Shown: one piece after another, positions 35,232 to 48,499 of the stretch
Numbering within the stretch: position 1 is the stretch's first letter
Layout of the letters: each line of letters starts with the position of its first letter
Source of the DNA: Neurospora intermedia
Taxonomy: Eukaryota > Ascomycota > Sordariomycetes > Sordariales > Sordariaceae
Length of the DNA stretch: 64,000 nt
Assembly (NCBI GenBank): GCA_037102815.1
Contig: BTPP01000005.1
Coordinates: forward strand, 3,100,001-3,164,000
Reading direction: 5' to 3'
The notes under the pieces: generated by a model
What the model was told of the DNA's origin: nothing
Databases searched by the model: none
What the model saw: only the letters and a program-made list of their open reading frames with translations
Position numbers and translations under genes: made by a program

Positions 35232-36453
35232 GGCATTCACTCCGCGGGCACCCGGGTCGTCTTACACGGGCACCCAACCTTATACGGGCACCCTGCGGGT
35301 TAGGGTTTAACGTGTAGATTTTTTTCTTTCAACCCTTTAATACTATTAGACAATAACCGTACAACTGCATTTCAATACAAACGGTGCCCAGCCCAGTCAG
35401 CCAGTAGAACCCCCATTCACTTCGTTACACTCAATGCCCAGATCTTAGACTTAGTGGTTTTCAACCTTCTCTTTACTCCCTCTTTACAACCAGACTAGCT
35501 ATAAACACTAGAACAGGCTAGAATCGACCGTACGTACGTAGATATTAATTATATTAATTACTAGAAGTATTTACTGACTATTCTAAAGACCTAGAACTAC
35601 GTAAAGATAGCGCCGACTATCTCTATCGACCTTACTTACGTAGAAGACAGCAGTAGCGATACTACAAGCCTAATTAACAATAATAAGGAGTAGGAAGGCT
35701 TCTCTAACGACGATCGCGATTGTAACCCTTCAATCGACCCCCTTACTTCTAGTAATAGCGAACCTAAAAATAAGCTCTTTAATTATAGAAATATGATTAC
35801 TAATCTACCTTCTAGTACCATACCTCCCGCAGCCACAATTAAAACTCTATACAAATCTATCAATAACTAGGCTAAACTCTATAACTTTACAATCAACTAT
35901 ATATAAGGTCGTAGTAAGTCTAGAGCTGTTATTAAAAATTATATACAATATTATATTGTCTACGACCGTTATAGTAAACCTCGGGAATCTATAACAACTA
36001 CTCGAAAAATAACCTCAAGGAAGTATAGTTATTAATAGAAAGCGCTTACAAATAAAGATAAAGATAATAGTTTCTAACACTTTCGGCTACATTCAAACCC
36101 AGACTATCAAATCTATAACTATAGCTAGTCCTAGTACCCATCTATATACCCCCAGCATTGCAAAATAAAGTCAAATATTTTCAAGAAGATTAACGACACT
36201 TCAAAGCTTAATACTATACAAGTTTGAGAGATTATAGCCATAGTTCGAAAGGAGTTTCCTAGATTTATACATATACGAACCGATATATATAACATACGTA
36301 CGAAGATTCGACGCCGTAATCTCAATAGCTATACTCCTACTAGCGCTTTAATTAAGTCTTTCAATAATAATAGTATTAAATATATTAAAAAAATAGATCC
36401 AAATAATAATAAGCGGCTATTGGGCCTTATCTTTACCTTCCCAGCTTATATAG
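35232..36453 (+). mobile_element. MULE-3, 5' part, likely parent of MITE-A
   Basis: It begins with the inverted repeat shared with MITE-A1 and A2 (GGCATTCACTCCGCGGGCAC, then GTCTTACACGGGCACCCAAC) and the same subterminal GGGTTAGGGTTTAA block. It then enters a plus-strand transposase. The right end is missing: the transposase stops matching at about 36,443, where a GC-rich block begins, and no matching right inverted repeat is found further on. Confidence 0.82.
35590..36443 (+). pseudogene. MULE-3 transposase, N-terminal half
   Basis: One plus-strand frame with few stops. In order: an acidic leader; a FAR1-type zinc-binding domain with YDRYSKPRESITTTRKITSR (about 35,960-36,020) and a W-H-F-R-x-HNxDYQ-x-H block near 36,070-36,125; then the helix-rich linker typical of fungal MULEs, including RDIYN-like TDIYNIRTKIRRRNLNSYTP (about 36,280-36,345) and LLGLIFTFP just before the break. 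The DDE core is absent. It is less degraded than MULE-1 and MULE-2. Confidence 0.82.
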
Positions 36454-36640
36454 TGTAAGGGGTGCAGCACAGTTGGCACAGATGCTGGCCTCAATCAATC
36501 GATAAGGTTCTACGAAGAAGAAAAGAGGGTAAAAGAGCGCCCTCTGGGCGGGCATAGCCAGCTGTCCTTTTTCAAGGGACGTGCGAGCGCACGGGCCGCT
36601 GAAGTACCGCAGCGGCAAGCGACCTAATTAGTCGTATTAG
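36454..36640. other. GC-rich island, possible LTR
   Basis: A sharply bounded block of normal CpA/TpG content starts TGTAAGGGGTGCAGCACAG exactly where the MULE-3 match ends and reaches GCGGCAAGCGACC. It may be a solo LTR or the 5' LTR of the element whose coding remnant lies at 36,880-38,300. I found no second copy and no convincing target duplication. Confidence 0.35.
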
Positions 36641-36879
36641 CTGCTAGCCGGTTAGGGATTCGGATTGGCGAAATTACTAGTTACTCAAACTACGGGTAGT
36701 AAGTCCTATAATATTAGCCCCCTCCTCCCTTCCAATTAGAAGACTACTTATAAGCCCGTACTCTATTACATATACCCCTAAAATTAAACAATAAGCCTCC
36801 TCCTTACTACTGCTTGCGTTGCGCCCGAATAATCTATATCTTTCAAATTACTTTCTCCTTCCTTTTTTTCCTTTTTCTT

Positions 36880-38300
36880 CCTCTTTTAACGAGATTATAA
36901 CCTTCTACTATAAGTATCCCTTTAATACTATTATTTTACTACTATTCTACTATCGCTTCGTTTCTTTTATTCTCCCTTACCTTTATCCTTATATTGCTTT
37001 TACTATTCGCTATACTTTATTCCGTCGTTTATTCTATTTTTACTCTATTCTTATATTAATATAACGGCGGTAATTTATTTCAAAATATCCGGTACTCTCA
37101 ACCAGCCTAATTTCAACTAATTCGTACAATTCTAATAGTTCTAATAATTCTTGCAATAGTAATAGTAGTAAAGTTCTTCCCCCGCCCCGCCCGCGATTTT
37201 TATTCTAGTTCTTAAGAAATTTAAAATCTTTAAGCTGGTTTAAACCCGGCCTAGTACGATTATAGTCGGTATTAGTAAGACTATTACCGACAATACGATT
37301 TTAACTTTCGTTATTAAAGTAGTTAAGCCTCAATTTAATTGATATATTTATTATTTCTTTTATAAATATAATTATATTGCTGCTCCTACGGGTAGTTCGG
37401 CTACTATTTACTTCCTTTATTAATATACTAAAGTAATTTATAAACTAATCCTAATTTAAATTTAGGACGCCTTTATAGCTTAATATACCGTTAATCATAT
37501 TTCTGGTCCCCAGCGGGCTATTTTTTTAGCTGCCTTTAAAGCGCTACTTAATCTCTCTCTCTTAGAAGAGAAGGGTTTTATTCTTATATAAATTATTCGT
37601 TTCTTTTTTACTTTATAATACTAATTTTAATTCCCTTCATAATAACTCTTAGGGTAGAATTAATATTAAGGCGGCCGTTACCTACCCGCTAAGTCCCTTG
37701 ATTGAGCCTAGCGAGTCTAGCGCTGATTCTTTATTGAAAATTAAGTTAATTAAGCTTTAAAAGAGGATAGCTACCCTAGAATTCAACATTAATTAAATAA
37801 AGTAGGTAATAAACCCTCTTATTATAAGGTCGATTGATAAATTTATTGATTAATATAATAAAGGGTTTAAGGAGAAGAAGAAGAAGAAGGCGGCTATTAT
37901 TACTACTATTAAGTCCCCCGCCCCGGTAGCCGGCCCTTCCGGTACCTAACCTAAACGCTATTTTCTAATTTATAAGAAGGATAATATTCTTAGTAAATGC
38001 CCTTATATTAATACCCCCGCTACTATTACCCTTCGCGGATTTAAGTAATAGGATACTCCTATCCCTTAATTACCCCTCGGAGTCCGTCCTTCGGACGGTA
38101 TTCGTCCGCTCCCTTCGCTATTGCCCAACGTTCGTTTAAAGAATATTCACCCCTATAATATATACGAAATTATATTAAAGAACTTTATTAGTAGTAGAAG
38201 AGAGGATATTAATTATTTTAACGTAAATAGCGCTATAAAGGATTTATTAAATAATAATATTATAAAGGATATTTAATATTTTAGGGTAGTTTCAAGTTTA
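36880..38300 (+). pseudogene. Degenerate gene of unknown function
   Basis: Plus-strand frames hold protein-like blocks: YNYIAAPTGSSATIYFLY (about 37,370-37,420), HISGPQRAIFLAAFKALLNL (about 37,495-37,555), a Lys run (EKKKKKAA, about 37,880) followed by a Pro/Ala linker, and KKDNILSKCPYINTPATITL near 37,975-38,030. The order suggests a 400-plus residue protein with a basic linker, perhaps the gag of an element starting at 36,454, but no family is recognised. Stops are frequent. Confidence 0.35.
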
Positions 38301-38399
38301 GTCCGAATAAAATATTTACTTAGTATAATACTACTTAAAAATCTTTAGCTCTATCTCTTAATAGTACTTCTATAATTAATTCTATACTATTTATTAATA

Positions 38400-38625
38400 A
38401 ATTTATAATTTTATACGTCGTTGGGCGGGTACTTCTTGATATAATAATTAAAGGGTCCGTTATTCGTTGCCGCCGATCTATATTTTATTTCAAACCAGTT
38501 TAGCGCTATTATCTCTAAAAATTCTTATAATAATTCCTAAATTAAATTTCAATACCCTTTCTATTTTACCAGGACTTCTCTAACTATTCCTTTATATTAT
38601 CTTATAGTATTAGTATATAGGATCT
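38400..38625 (-). mobile_element. Gypsy-2, chromodomain end (piece 3 of 3, fossil)
   Basis: The minus strand here encodes the end of a chromodomain (the KGYxNP and LxEFxxxxALxxFExKY pattern) that continues the integrase end at 47,254-47,577. The join is interrupted by Gypsy-1; its duplication GATCT sits at 38,621-38,625. The 3' LTR of Gypsy-2 was not found, and the left limit is uncertain. Confidence 0.65.
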
Positions 38626-38898
38626 TAATACCGTTGAGAGGGTATTTGAACGTTGTGACAATATGTGTCTTGATTGAATATGTGTAAAGTGATGATCCGG
38701 AAAAGAATCCAGATCAGGAAGCTTGCGCGCAGTCGATTGACCAAGGCGCGCAAGCCTTATCTAATCTACAGGACCCACATACGTGGGTGGGCTCCCGTGG
38801 GAGCGGTTCATTCAATTGAATGAACCCGACCGAGCGGCTGGGTCATCCAGTCAGGTGATCTGACATGTAATAATACCAGCGATACTATTTCGGTATTA
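38626..38898 (-). repeat. 3' LTR of Gypsy-1
   Basis: 273 bp, with termini TAATACCG and CGGTATTA (TGATACCG and CGGTATCA before RIP). It contains a 22-bp perfect palindrome at 38,805-38,826 (core TTCAATTGAA) and a GCTCCC-GT-GGGAGC hairpin just before it (38,791-38,804). Confidence 0.93.
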
Positions 38899-41800
38899 AA
38901 TCCCGGTGGCTAAAAGAAAATACTACTATCCTTAGTAGTTTAGCTAATATATAAGTATAAATAGCGTTTATTACTTCTTCCTTGGCCTTAAATTCCTACT
39001 GTAAGCGGGAGCGATCGGTTTATCCGCCTTATCTTACTTAAAGTGGACCTTCCTACCCTTCCGTAATAGCGTCCTTACTTTCTAAGGACCCCCGAAGCGT
39101 TCTTAGTATTCTACTACCAACTTTTAGGCATTCCCTATTTCCTTTTCGGGTAAGTATTTATTATAATAGTAGCTATAGCCGGTCTATTTTACTAAATATT
39201 TCTATCCCCTATTCTTTTTATCCTCCGTATAGTTTAGGATGATATCTATTTCGTACTCTTCCTCGTCTAGTCCAGTTTAATCGTCTATAATTAAATTAGG
39301 GGGAGGTTGGACCCGACTATAAGGATTTTCCTTAATAGGAGCCCGTTTGAGGTAAGCTACTAAAATAATTAGATAAACGCCGGTTATTTTAGGGGGTAAA
39401 TCTAATTAGTATATTAAATTTCCTACTTTCTTAGTAATTATAAATAGACTAATTCGTTATTGAGAGAATTTATAAAATAGTTAGTTAGGTAAATAATACC
39501 CTTTATATAATTTGAAAAATACTCTATCGCTTATAGCGAAGGATTATTATTTATAATTGCTATTATATTTCTTCTTTATATTAGCGGATATAAATACTAT
39601 AGCTATTTATACTTCTTTTCTAAATCCTTCTCTTAGCGTTAGAAATTCCTTAATTAATTCTAGAGCGTCCTTCTTAACGATCGCCTCTATCGGTCCGAAT
39701 AGTTTAAAACCGAAGAGTTATTCGTATAAGGACGATTTAATCGGGTTAGAGTAGGTATTATTTATATTTTATTAGAGGCTAAATAGGGCCTCTACCTAAT
39801 TAGACTCCAGGAATATAAAATAATAGAATTATATTATAATTTCTATATTTTAATTTCAGTACTCGGCTATACCGTTACTTTAAAGGTAATAGGTAATAGT
39901 TATTAAAAGTTTAGTACCCAATACTTTCTATATTCCTTTCTATATTTAAGATATAAATTTACAATCTCGGTCCAATATAATGTTTTAAAGGAGGCCCTAA
40001 TCGCCTAATATTAAATTTCGTATTAATATTATACCCTAATCTTTAGCGGTATATATTAAATATCCTAGAATAAGTCTATATTTCTTAGAAGAGTAGTAGG
40101 AGACTAATATTAAAGTATCGAAGAAATTATAGCCTAATAAGTACTATAGGGTACCGAATATTGGAATTTTCGGGAAATTAATAATGAAGTCTATAGTTAT
40201 TATCCTTATAAGTAGTATATATTCCAAGTTAATTAATTAATATCCGCCGATAGTAATTTCCCTATTTATACAATTAAATTAGTAAATTAGGTAATATTAG
40301 ACGTATTCTTCAATTTACTATATTCTCCTAACTATTATATAATCTTTAAAATTATAGAGTATATAGTCCCTTCTAAAATAGTACTTTTTATTGTACATAG
40401 TACTTAGAATTATTATAATTATACCTTTTAGAATATATAGCCTTCTAATTTTGTCCGTTGGATTAATATTATATAATAGTCCGTCTATAATTTCGAAGGG
40501 GTAGCCGGCGTATAAAATAATACTATTGACCTCGGTAGTATTAATATAAGTTTTAAATTCGGCTATAATAGTATTAAATTTCGTATTTTACTCGTATACT
40601 TCCTTAAACTGTACTTTAATCGCTACTTCTATTTATACCTCTACTTTTATAAAGTGGGCGGCCTCGCTAATTAGTTAAATTTAATCTAGTACTAGTACTT
40701 CTTCTAATTAATTTAATTCGTTACTTTTAATTAGTAGATGGCTTAAAGCGTCCGATACTAAATTCAATTTACTCGCAATATAGTAAATTTTAAAATTATA
40801 TTAAAATAAATAGATAGATGCATTAATTAAATGGCGATTACCCCTATCGGTTAACAATATATCTAGGATAGTTTATTTACAAATACTTTTAATAATAGTA
40901 TAGTCTATTAATATAATAATAGGATAATTATAAGAGTAGATTAATATTTATAATTATTTAACTACCTATATAAAGTATACAACCTCTATCTCCGATAGTC
41001 TATACCGTATTTTAGCCTTATTGAGGGTTTTACTTAAAAATATAATAGGTAAAATTTAATTCGCTAGAATTTAGCTGCCGGGCAATTAAGTATATCCCTC
41101 CTTTAAATAGTATAGTATTACACTATATCCTCTCTCTAAGGAACCGTTAATTTATAGGAATATTTATTTATTAGGATTGAAATAATATAGTTTTATATCG
41201 TTATAAATAATTTTCTAAACTACTTTAAATATATATTCCTCTACTTCAATTAAAATATATATTATCTTTATATAATAGTTAGTTCGTTTGGTTAGATTAC
41301 CTACTATAATAATTCTCGATTTACGTCCCTCTACTAGGAGAATTACCTTCCTATCCTATAGGGGCTCCGATAATTTTGTATAGTAGGGTATAAAATATTA
41401 AATAAACCCTAATATATTTATATATTCCTTAAGCGATTTTAAAGTATTAGGAAATTTTAAATTTCGAAACGTAGTTATCCTTTCGTTCGTTATTAATAGG
41501 CCTAAAACATCCACCTTAAAATCTAATAGCTCTATATTTAAGTATTTAATATATAATTTTATCGGGGATAAGGTAATATTCTTTAATACGAATAAGTCGA
41601 ATATTTATTTTAGGTACTTTAAATAATCCTCGGCCGTATTCGAAAAAATAATAATATTATTAATAAATACCCTATAAAAGGTAGTAAATACCGCTAGAAA
41701 TTAATTTATAAACCTCTATATATATACCAGGGAATTGCAATATCCTATTAAAACTACGTTTAATTACTCTAATCTTCGTAGGTTAATTAATATAAATTTA

Positions 41801-44800
41801 TTCTAATACTAAAGTTAAACGCCGAATTAATTCAAAAATATTATAGCGTTAATAATAGTAATAAATTTCTTACCTTTAAGGGACGTAATAACTTTAGACT
41901 AAAAGGGTAGGGGATAATTATCTAGGACTATAACCTTATTAAACGTATAAAGGTCTATTACAATCTAACCTTTTTACTATCCTTTAATAGTGCGCTAGAC
42001 TATAAAAATTAAATGGGCGAAGGGGGTAGCCCGGTTAACCTAATCTATTTTTCCTTATTCATATAGAACGCCGAATACTTAATTTAATACTTCTCGATCC
42101 TTCTTACTTAAAGGGTAAGAGCGGCTCCGGATGCGCTAATTCTACTACCCTTCTACTAATAGTATATATATTATATCCTCTTCTTTTATTAAAATAATAC
42201 CTCCTTCCTCCTATAGGGAAGGGTATTCGTTAATAATACGTTCGACCTTATATATTAACGCTAAATCTTAAGTATATATATAAATACCTCTATTAGTAAC
42301 TTTTTCGAGTAAGTTTTCGGAAGTCTTCAATCCTAATATTAAATACTTTTCTAAACTTACTTTCGGGGGCAACCTCTCTACGTCTACTATATTATTTAAT
42401 ATTTCGGTAATTTTATATATTATATCCTCGTCTTTAAATTCTATAATTAATTTAGTTAGGATTTCTTCGTCCGATATATCGTTAATATAATTATATTTTC
42501 TAGGGGGCGCCTTATATTTTAGGAATTATTCTAATTCGATATTATAATTAGCCTCGTCTACTATATTATATACCCTAATAACAGGGACTTCGAATTTATA
42601 ATTGAATAAAATTTCTATTTATACTATAATAGTAAAGTTAGTTATTATTCCCTCTAATAATAAGAGGTAGCCGCTATCGGTTATTTTAGTAACGTTACCT
42701 ACGTAAAACCTTTTTAAGATTATTAATACGCTATTAGTAATATTATTAATAAATATTATAGCCGGGGACTTCGAATCTACTATTATATTAGCGGCTGTAG
42801 TGTACTTAGAATTCAATATAAAGCTTCGTCCCTTAGGGAGTAGTTTATACTAAATTGGGATATACTTAAACTAGCCGGGTATAATAATAGTTTTCTTAAT
42901 GGTAGTTACCTTACAAAAGTACGTTTTTAAATTAATTTATATAACGAAGTTTACCTAAAAATTATTGAAATTCTGGAAGGTAATAATTTTAGATTTATAA
43001 TCTATATTAGTAGTATAAAAGTATAAAAAGTCGTTATTAAATAGAATATTAGGCTCTAATTCGTTAATTACCTATCCTCCTTTTATAAATTTCATTAAAG
43101 TAGGGTTGCTTATTTTATTGTACCCTTCTAAATAAACTTTAAAAGTTGCTTATTCAGAAATATTAATAGACTTTCCTCCTACTCCTTTTATTTTAGTACG
43201 TTTAATTTCGACTATATATTCCAAGGTTTTTAAAAACCATCTCCTAATAAAAGTTCTTCCTATATTAGGGTTTATATAGACTTCTACGGAATTACCTTCG
43301 GGAATCGGACGGACGTTAATTCTTATATAAATATAATTAGAAATAGGGCTATTATTAATATTAGAAGTAGACTTTATATTATATACTTTACGAATTTTTA
43401 TAAGGATTATTATTTTAATAGGTATTAATATTACCCAGGGTACGGGGCCTAACTCTTCTCCCTTTAATCGTCCTTTTATAGCTATTTAGTACCTCTTAAA
43501 ATACTAGAAAAATTTATTATATAATTCGTATTACTTCCTATAATAATCGTACGTTCGTTATTTTAGGGCTAGAAGCGATAAGGTCCGGATCTTCTCAATT
43601 TTAGCGGCTAGGGGTAATTAATAGCGATCTTAATATTCCCTCTTTTTTACAATAGTCTTAAAATATTTAGAATATTTATAATATTTCTTTAAAGATTCTA
43701 ATACTATATATACTATTACCCTATTAATAGAATCGTTAGAATCCGAACTATATTTATCATTTATACTTTCTCTAATATAATAAATACAATTATATACCCT
43801 TTTATCGTACGTTAAATCTCTATTTTAACTATAATTATAATTAGTATCTTTATACGGGGGGTAGCAATCGCAACTATAATTATAATAATAATCCTAATTT
43901 TAGTTTTACTCCTAACTCTAATCGTAGTTACAATCCTAATTGCAATTACAATTGCAATCTTAACTTCGATCGCAATTACAATCCTAATTGCAATTACAAT
44001 TATAATTTCGAAAGCGTAAATCGAAATTAGATTAGTTAGAAAAATTTATACTTAATTCTTATCTAACTACAGCCTTAAATACAATTTAGAACGTTATAAT
44101 TAATTATATATAGTCGGCTAGAGTCTCTCCTTCTATCGGGGCTCTTAAATACTACTTTACTCGCAAATCTAAATTTAACTAAATTTGTATTATAATTCCG
44201 TATTAATTAATATTATCCTTAATTAGGGTACCTATAGTTTTAGTATAGTATATTTACTTCTAAACGTAATATATAAAGGTACTATAATTGTTATTAATAT
44301 TACGGAAATAAAACCAGCTTCTTATAAATTTAGCAGTAACTATAGCAGAGTTTAGTAAAAAGTACGAAATTAAATAGTCTAACAATTCGTAAATACTTTT
44401 TTTTTTCTATCCGAGCTTAGTCCCGCTATTTACTTCTACCGTCTATTAAATATAAATTATACCCGCTAAATAAGTATAAAATAAACGGGTTAATTGTTTA
44501 TTCATCTTACTCGTTAGGTATCTCTACTTTACGTCAGTAATAAAAAACAGTACTTACTTATAAAAAGCGTAAACGTTAATAATAAAGTATATTTATTATT
44601 ATTAACGATACTTTAATCCTTAGGGTTATATCCATCGGAGTCGAAACTTCCAATATCTTTTCGCTTAATTTTTTAAAAATCTTTATCCTCATCCTTATTA
44701 TAACTATATTTATAGCGCCTATTATTTGAATTGTTATACCCTCCTCTATTCTTTCTTAGCGGGGAATTTCCGCCGCCGCCGCCGCCGTAACTTTAATAGG

Positions 44801-46975
44801 AATAATAGTAATATCCGCCTATATTAGGAATACGGGGATTACCTCCTCTTCCTCCTCCTACGTTAGATAGGGAATTTAGGGGACCTCTTCCTCCTCTTCC
44901 TCCGGGGTAGGGTAAACTATTATTACTATATATAATTTCGTTATTGCTTAATATTTATTTAGGCGGAATATTATTAGAAATAATAATAGGTTTAATAGGA
45001 GAATTAGATAATAGAGCGCTTAATATACGAAATTAATATAATATCCAAGCTTTAGTAAGGGCTAGTATTAACGTTCCTCTAAAGCTAAATTGTAATATAG
45101 TTTAAGGGGGTACGGACTAAATTTGGGTTATATTAATAGCTATACTTAATTGTAGTAGCGTAACGATTATCTTAGGTTTAATAATTTCATCGAATATCCG
45201 ACTAATTCTAGTAAACGAAATATATTTTCGGAAAGGGTTATTCGGGGATGAAATTTTATAGGGGGCTTCCTTAAGTATACTCTCTATAAATATTTAAAAA
45301 GCTTAAAATTTACTTTTAACAATTAATTTAGTTTTCGTAATTATTTTAATTAAATAGTTATATATTATAATTTTAAAAGGAGTACCGAATATATTATTAA
45401 CTTCTTTAACAAATATTTCAATTACCGGCTTAATTAGTACTAAAGGAGTTTAATCTTCCTTTAATTAAATACGAATAGGGCTGGGAAGCGTATAAGGGTT
45501 ATTAGATAAACCTTTAAATACCTCTTCTTAGATTTCTTTAATTACCTCTATACGAACGCTATTAATTTGGTTAATAACGTTTTCTATAATAATTTTAACT
45601 ATTTCCTTTTACTAATTAGCGAACTTTTTAATAGTATTATTTAAAATTATTTCGAAGTACTTCTTTTAAATATTAACTTACTCGTCCAACGCTTTTAAAA
45701 AATCACTATTAATATTATAACGCTAAAAATTATACATCGCTTCGTTCTATTCATCCAATTTATTAATTATCTTTCTAACGTTAATTAATTACTCGACTAA
45801 TATATCACTAATTTTAATAAATTCCTTAGCTAGTAAGTTATCGATTTTCTTACAATCCTTATCCAACGATTTTAAATATTGACCGATTATAAGGTAATCT
45901 AGTCAAATAGAGCATCGATTTACCTATCGAGCTTAATATCGAAATATTCGATCGATTCTTCATTATTACTAAATTTGGCTAACCTTACTGGAAGGGCTTT
46001 ATTTAGGTCGCTGCAAGGTAGATTTATAGTTTTAGAATTGTACTCCAACCTTACTTATAATTTAGGGTCCTTCGTAAGATCCTTATAAAGATAGTTTATA
46101 GAGGGGTATTAGAATTTGCGATATAAGTCCGTAACGGAAGGAGTATAAATATTAATTAATAAAGGTTTACTACGAGGTTTAGTAGCGGTTATTATATAGG
46201 ATTCGTCCGGCTTATAATTAGATTAATAGAGGTTAGCCTTACTTTTAATATAATTAATATTATTATTTATATTATAAATATATTTATTTTAAATATCTAA
46301 TATATTTACTAGATTATTATAATTATAATATTAAATTAGCAAGCTAAAACCGACCTCGGAGGTAGGAAGAATATTCCTAAAGCCCGGCATAGGGTCGTCG
46401 GATTTAATAAATAAATTAAATATATTAGGCGGCTAAAGTACGTTAAATAAGTACGAATTTAGATATTATTTCCTAATAATAACCGGTAATAAAAGTATAG
46501 AAAGTATATAAATAGGAATTAGATGGGATCGGATATTATTACGTACCTAAATTCGGCAGTAGGGGAAACCTTTAGTATTTAGAAGTTTTACAACCGTTAG
46601 AATTTAAATAGTAATATATAATTATTCAAATTCGCTATATAGGGTAAAGTAGTATAGTTTATTAACGTTACGAATACCTAAATTCATTACGATATCGAAG
46701 GATCTTCACGGGTACCCAAATTCGCCGTAAAAAGGGGTAAATCGCATTAACTAAATAAATAGTACGTTCTCTAGAATCGGAAAGGTAATTATAATCGTAA
46801 GAGTACCTAAGTTCGTCTTACGTACCTCTAGATACTTCCTATCTTCGTTAGAAGAGAGAAGCGATCTTCTATCGCTCGATGCGACAACGCCTAGTACCTT
46901 CTTAAATAAGGCCGGTCGGCGATAGGGATAGTATAGTATAGTTCAAATCAAACAATGAAAGTTACAGCTACTATT

Positions 46976-47248
46976 TAATACCGTTGAGAGGGTATTTAAA
47001 CGTTATAACAATATATATCTTAATTAAATATATACAAAGTGATGATCCGGAAAAGAATCCAGATCAGGAAGCTTGCGCGCAGTCGATTAACCAAGGCGCG
47101 CAAGCCTTATCTAATCTACAGGACCGACATACGTGGGTGGGCTCCCGTGGGAGCGGTTCATTCAATTGAATGAACCCGACCGAGCGGCTGGGTCATCCAG
47201 TCAGGTGATCTGACATGTGATGACACCAGCGATACCATTCCGGTATCA
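46976..47248 (-). repeat. 5' LTR of Gypsy-1
   Basis: 273 bp, aligned end to end with the other LTR. The central 170 bp, including both palindromes (22-bp one at 47,155-47,176), are nearly identical. RIP changes are concentrated in its inner 65 bp. Confidence 0.93.
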
Positions 47249-47591
47249 GATCTCTTCGACTTAGAATTTTAATTCTCCTTCGATTTCAATAGCGGACAAT
47301 TAATCGTTAGTGAATTTTTAGCTTAGGAGGGGGTTAGTAGTAATTCGACGGAGAAAATTAATATAGAAAATATTATATATAATTCGAAAAAGGCTAGAGA
47401 ATTCTACTACGTACGGAGAGAGAACTTTAAAAATTATATACTTCGTATATAATTAATCGAACTTTTTCTTTAGGCGGTCTATTATATAATTCTTTAAATT
47501 AAATTAGACTTTATTATTAATTTAGAAGCGTTCGGCCGGCTAATAACGTTAGTTAGCAAATTTTTGTTACTCTTAGGTAGCTATAATTATA
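47249..47591 (-). mobile_element. Gypsy-2, integrase C-terminus (piece 2 of 3, fossil)
   Basis: The minus strand continues the integrase that leaves off at 60,120, with the RPxxxF / DLLRP-type features of the chromovirus integrase C-terminus, and leads into the chromodomain found at 38,400-38,620. It is bounded by the target duplications of Gypsy-1 (GATCT) and LINE copy E (TAGCTATAATTATA). Confidence 0.8.
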
Positions 47592-48499
47592 TATATAGTC
47601 TTATTCCCTATACTATAAACTATAGCGCCTTATTAGCATAAGGTCCTTCTCCAGTTCTCTGGAGGGGAAAACCGTAAAACGTTAAGCGCCCCCGGATAAA
47701 AACCTCCAACTCCATTTCGGCCGTAATTTACTATACTACTCTTACTTTACTTATAGCTATAACGGTTCTTACCTACCGTTATAGCGAATATAATTTCGTT
47801 TTTTCTACCGCTATATTATCCTAATACTAAAATAATAGGAATAATAGGAATAGGACTAGGTTTAATACGCCGCCTCCTTCGCCGCCTTTCTATCTTATTC
47901 CCTACTATTCCTTCTTTTACCTCCTCCCTATTTCCTTATTTTATTTTTCTATTTATTACTTTACTTCTCCACCTCCTTCCTCCGTTTATAAATATTTCCG
48001 TCCTATTATTTATTCTCCTACCCTACAATTCTACCCCTATTTATATCGGTATAAAAACCCCTTCTTTCATTTATATAATCCTTCTATATAGCGTCCCTCT
48101 TAATCCTTCTCCTCCTTTTTCCCTATTATAACTTCTATTAAAATAGCTTCTTCCGGCTATTATTATCCTAGCTCTATCGATTTAATTTCTAACGCGGAAG
48201 GTTCTTCCCCTATTATATTTCTAAATTCTATATTCCCTATAGTCCTTTTAGTTATACTTTTAGAATTTATATTCTTCGTTTATACCCTTTGTAATTTCTT
48301 TAGTAATTATCCCCTTCAAAACCGGTATAATTTCTTCCCTTCCTTCTTTAATCCTTATACTAATTTAATTAGTATTATCTATAAAATTCCTTACTTTTAT
48401 TATATTCTAAATTTTACTTCCATTATATACTTTAATAATAAGCCTAATTCCCCTAATACCTTTAAGAAGGTCGTTACCGATAGGATTTACTTTATTTCG

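Larger units (their letters stand above)
38626..47248 (-). mobile_element. Gypsy-1, chromodomain-bearing Ty3/Gypsy (fossil)
   Basis: 8,623 bp with 273-bp LTRs (38,626-38,898 and 46,976-47,248) and a 5-bp duplication GATCT (38,621-38,625 and 47,249-47,253). On the minus strand: gag region about 43,900-46,900, protease about 42,500-43,100, reverse transcriptase about 41,600-42,250, RNase H about 40,850-41,600, integrase about 39,300-40,800, and a chromodomain at about 39,000-39,290. That order and the chromodomain place it among the chromoviruses. All parts are present in outline, but it is broken by RIP in every gene. It is younger than Gypsy-2, into which it is inserted. Confidence 0.92.

Noticed and set aside
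36819-37064. An 81-codon Phe/Tyr/Leu-rich open frame.
   Set aside because: Low-complexity pyrimidine-rich DNA. It does not continue into the frame of the coding remnant that follows.
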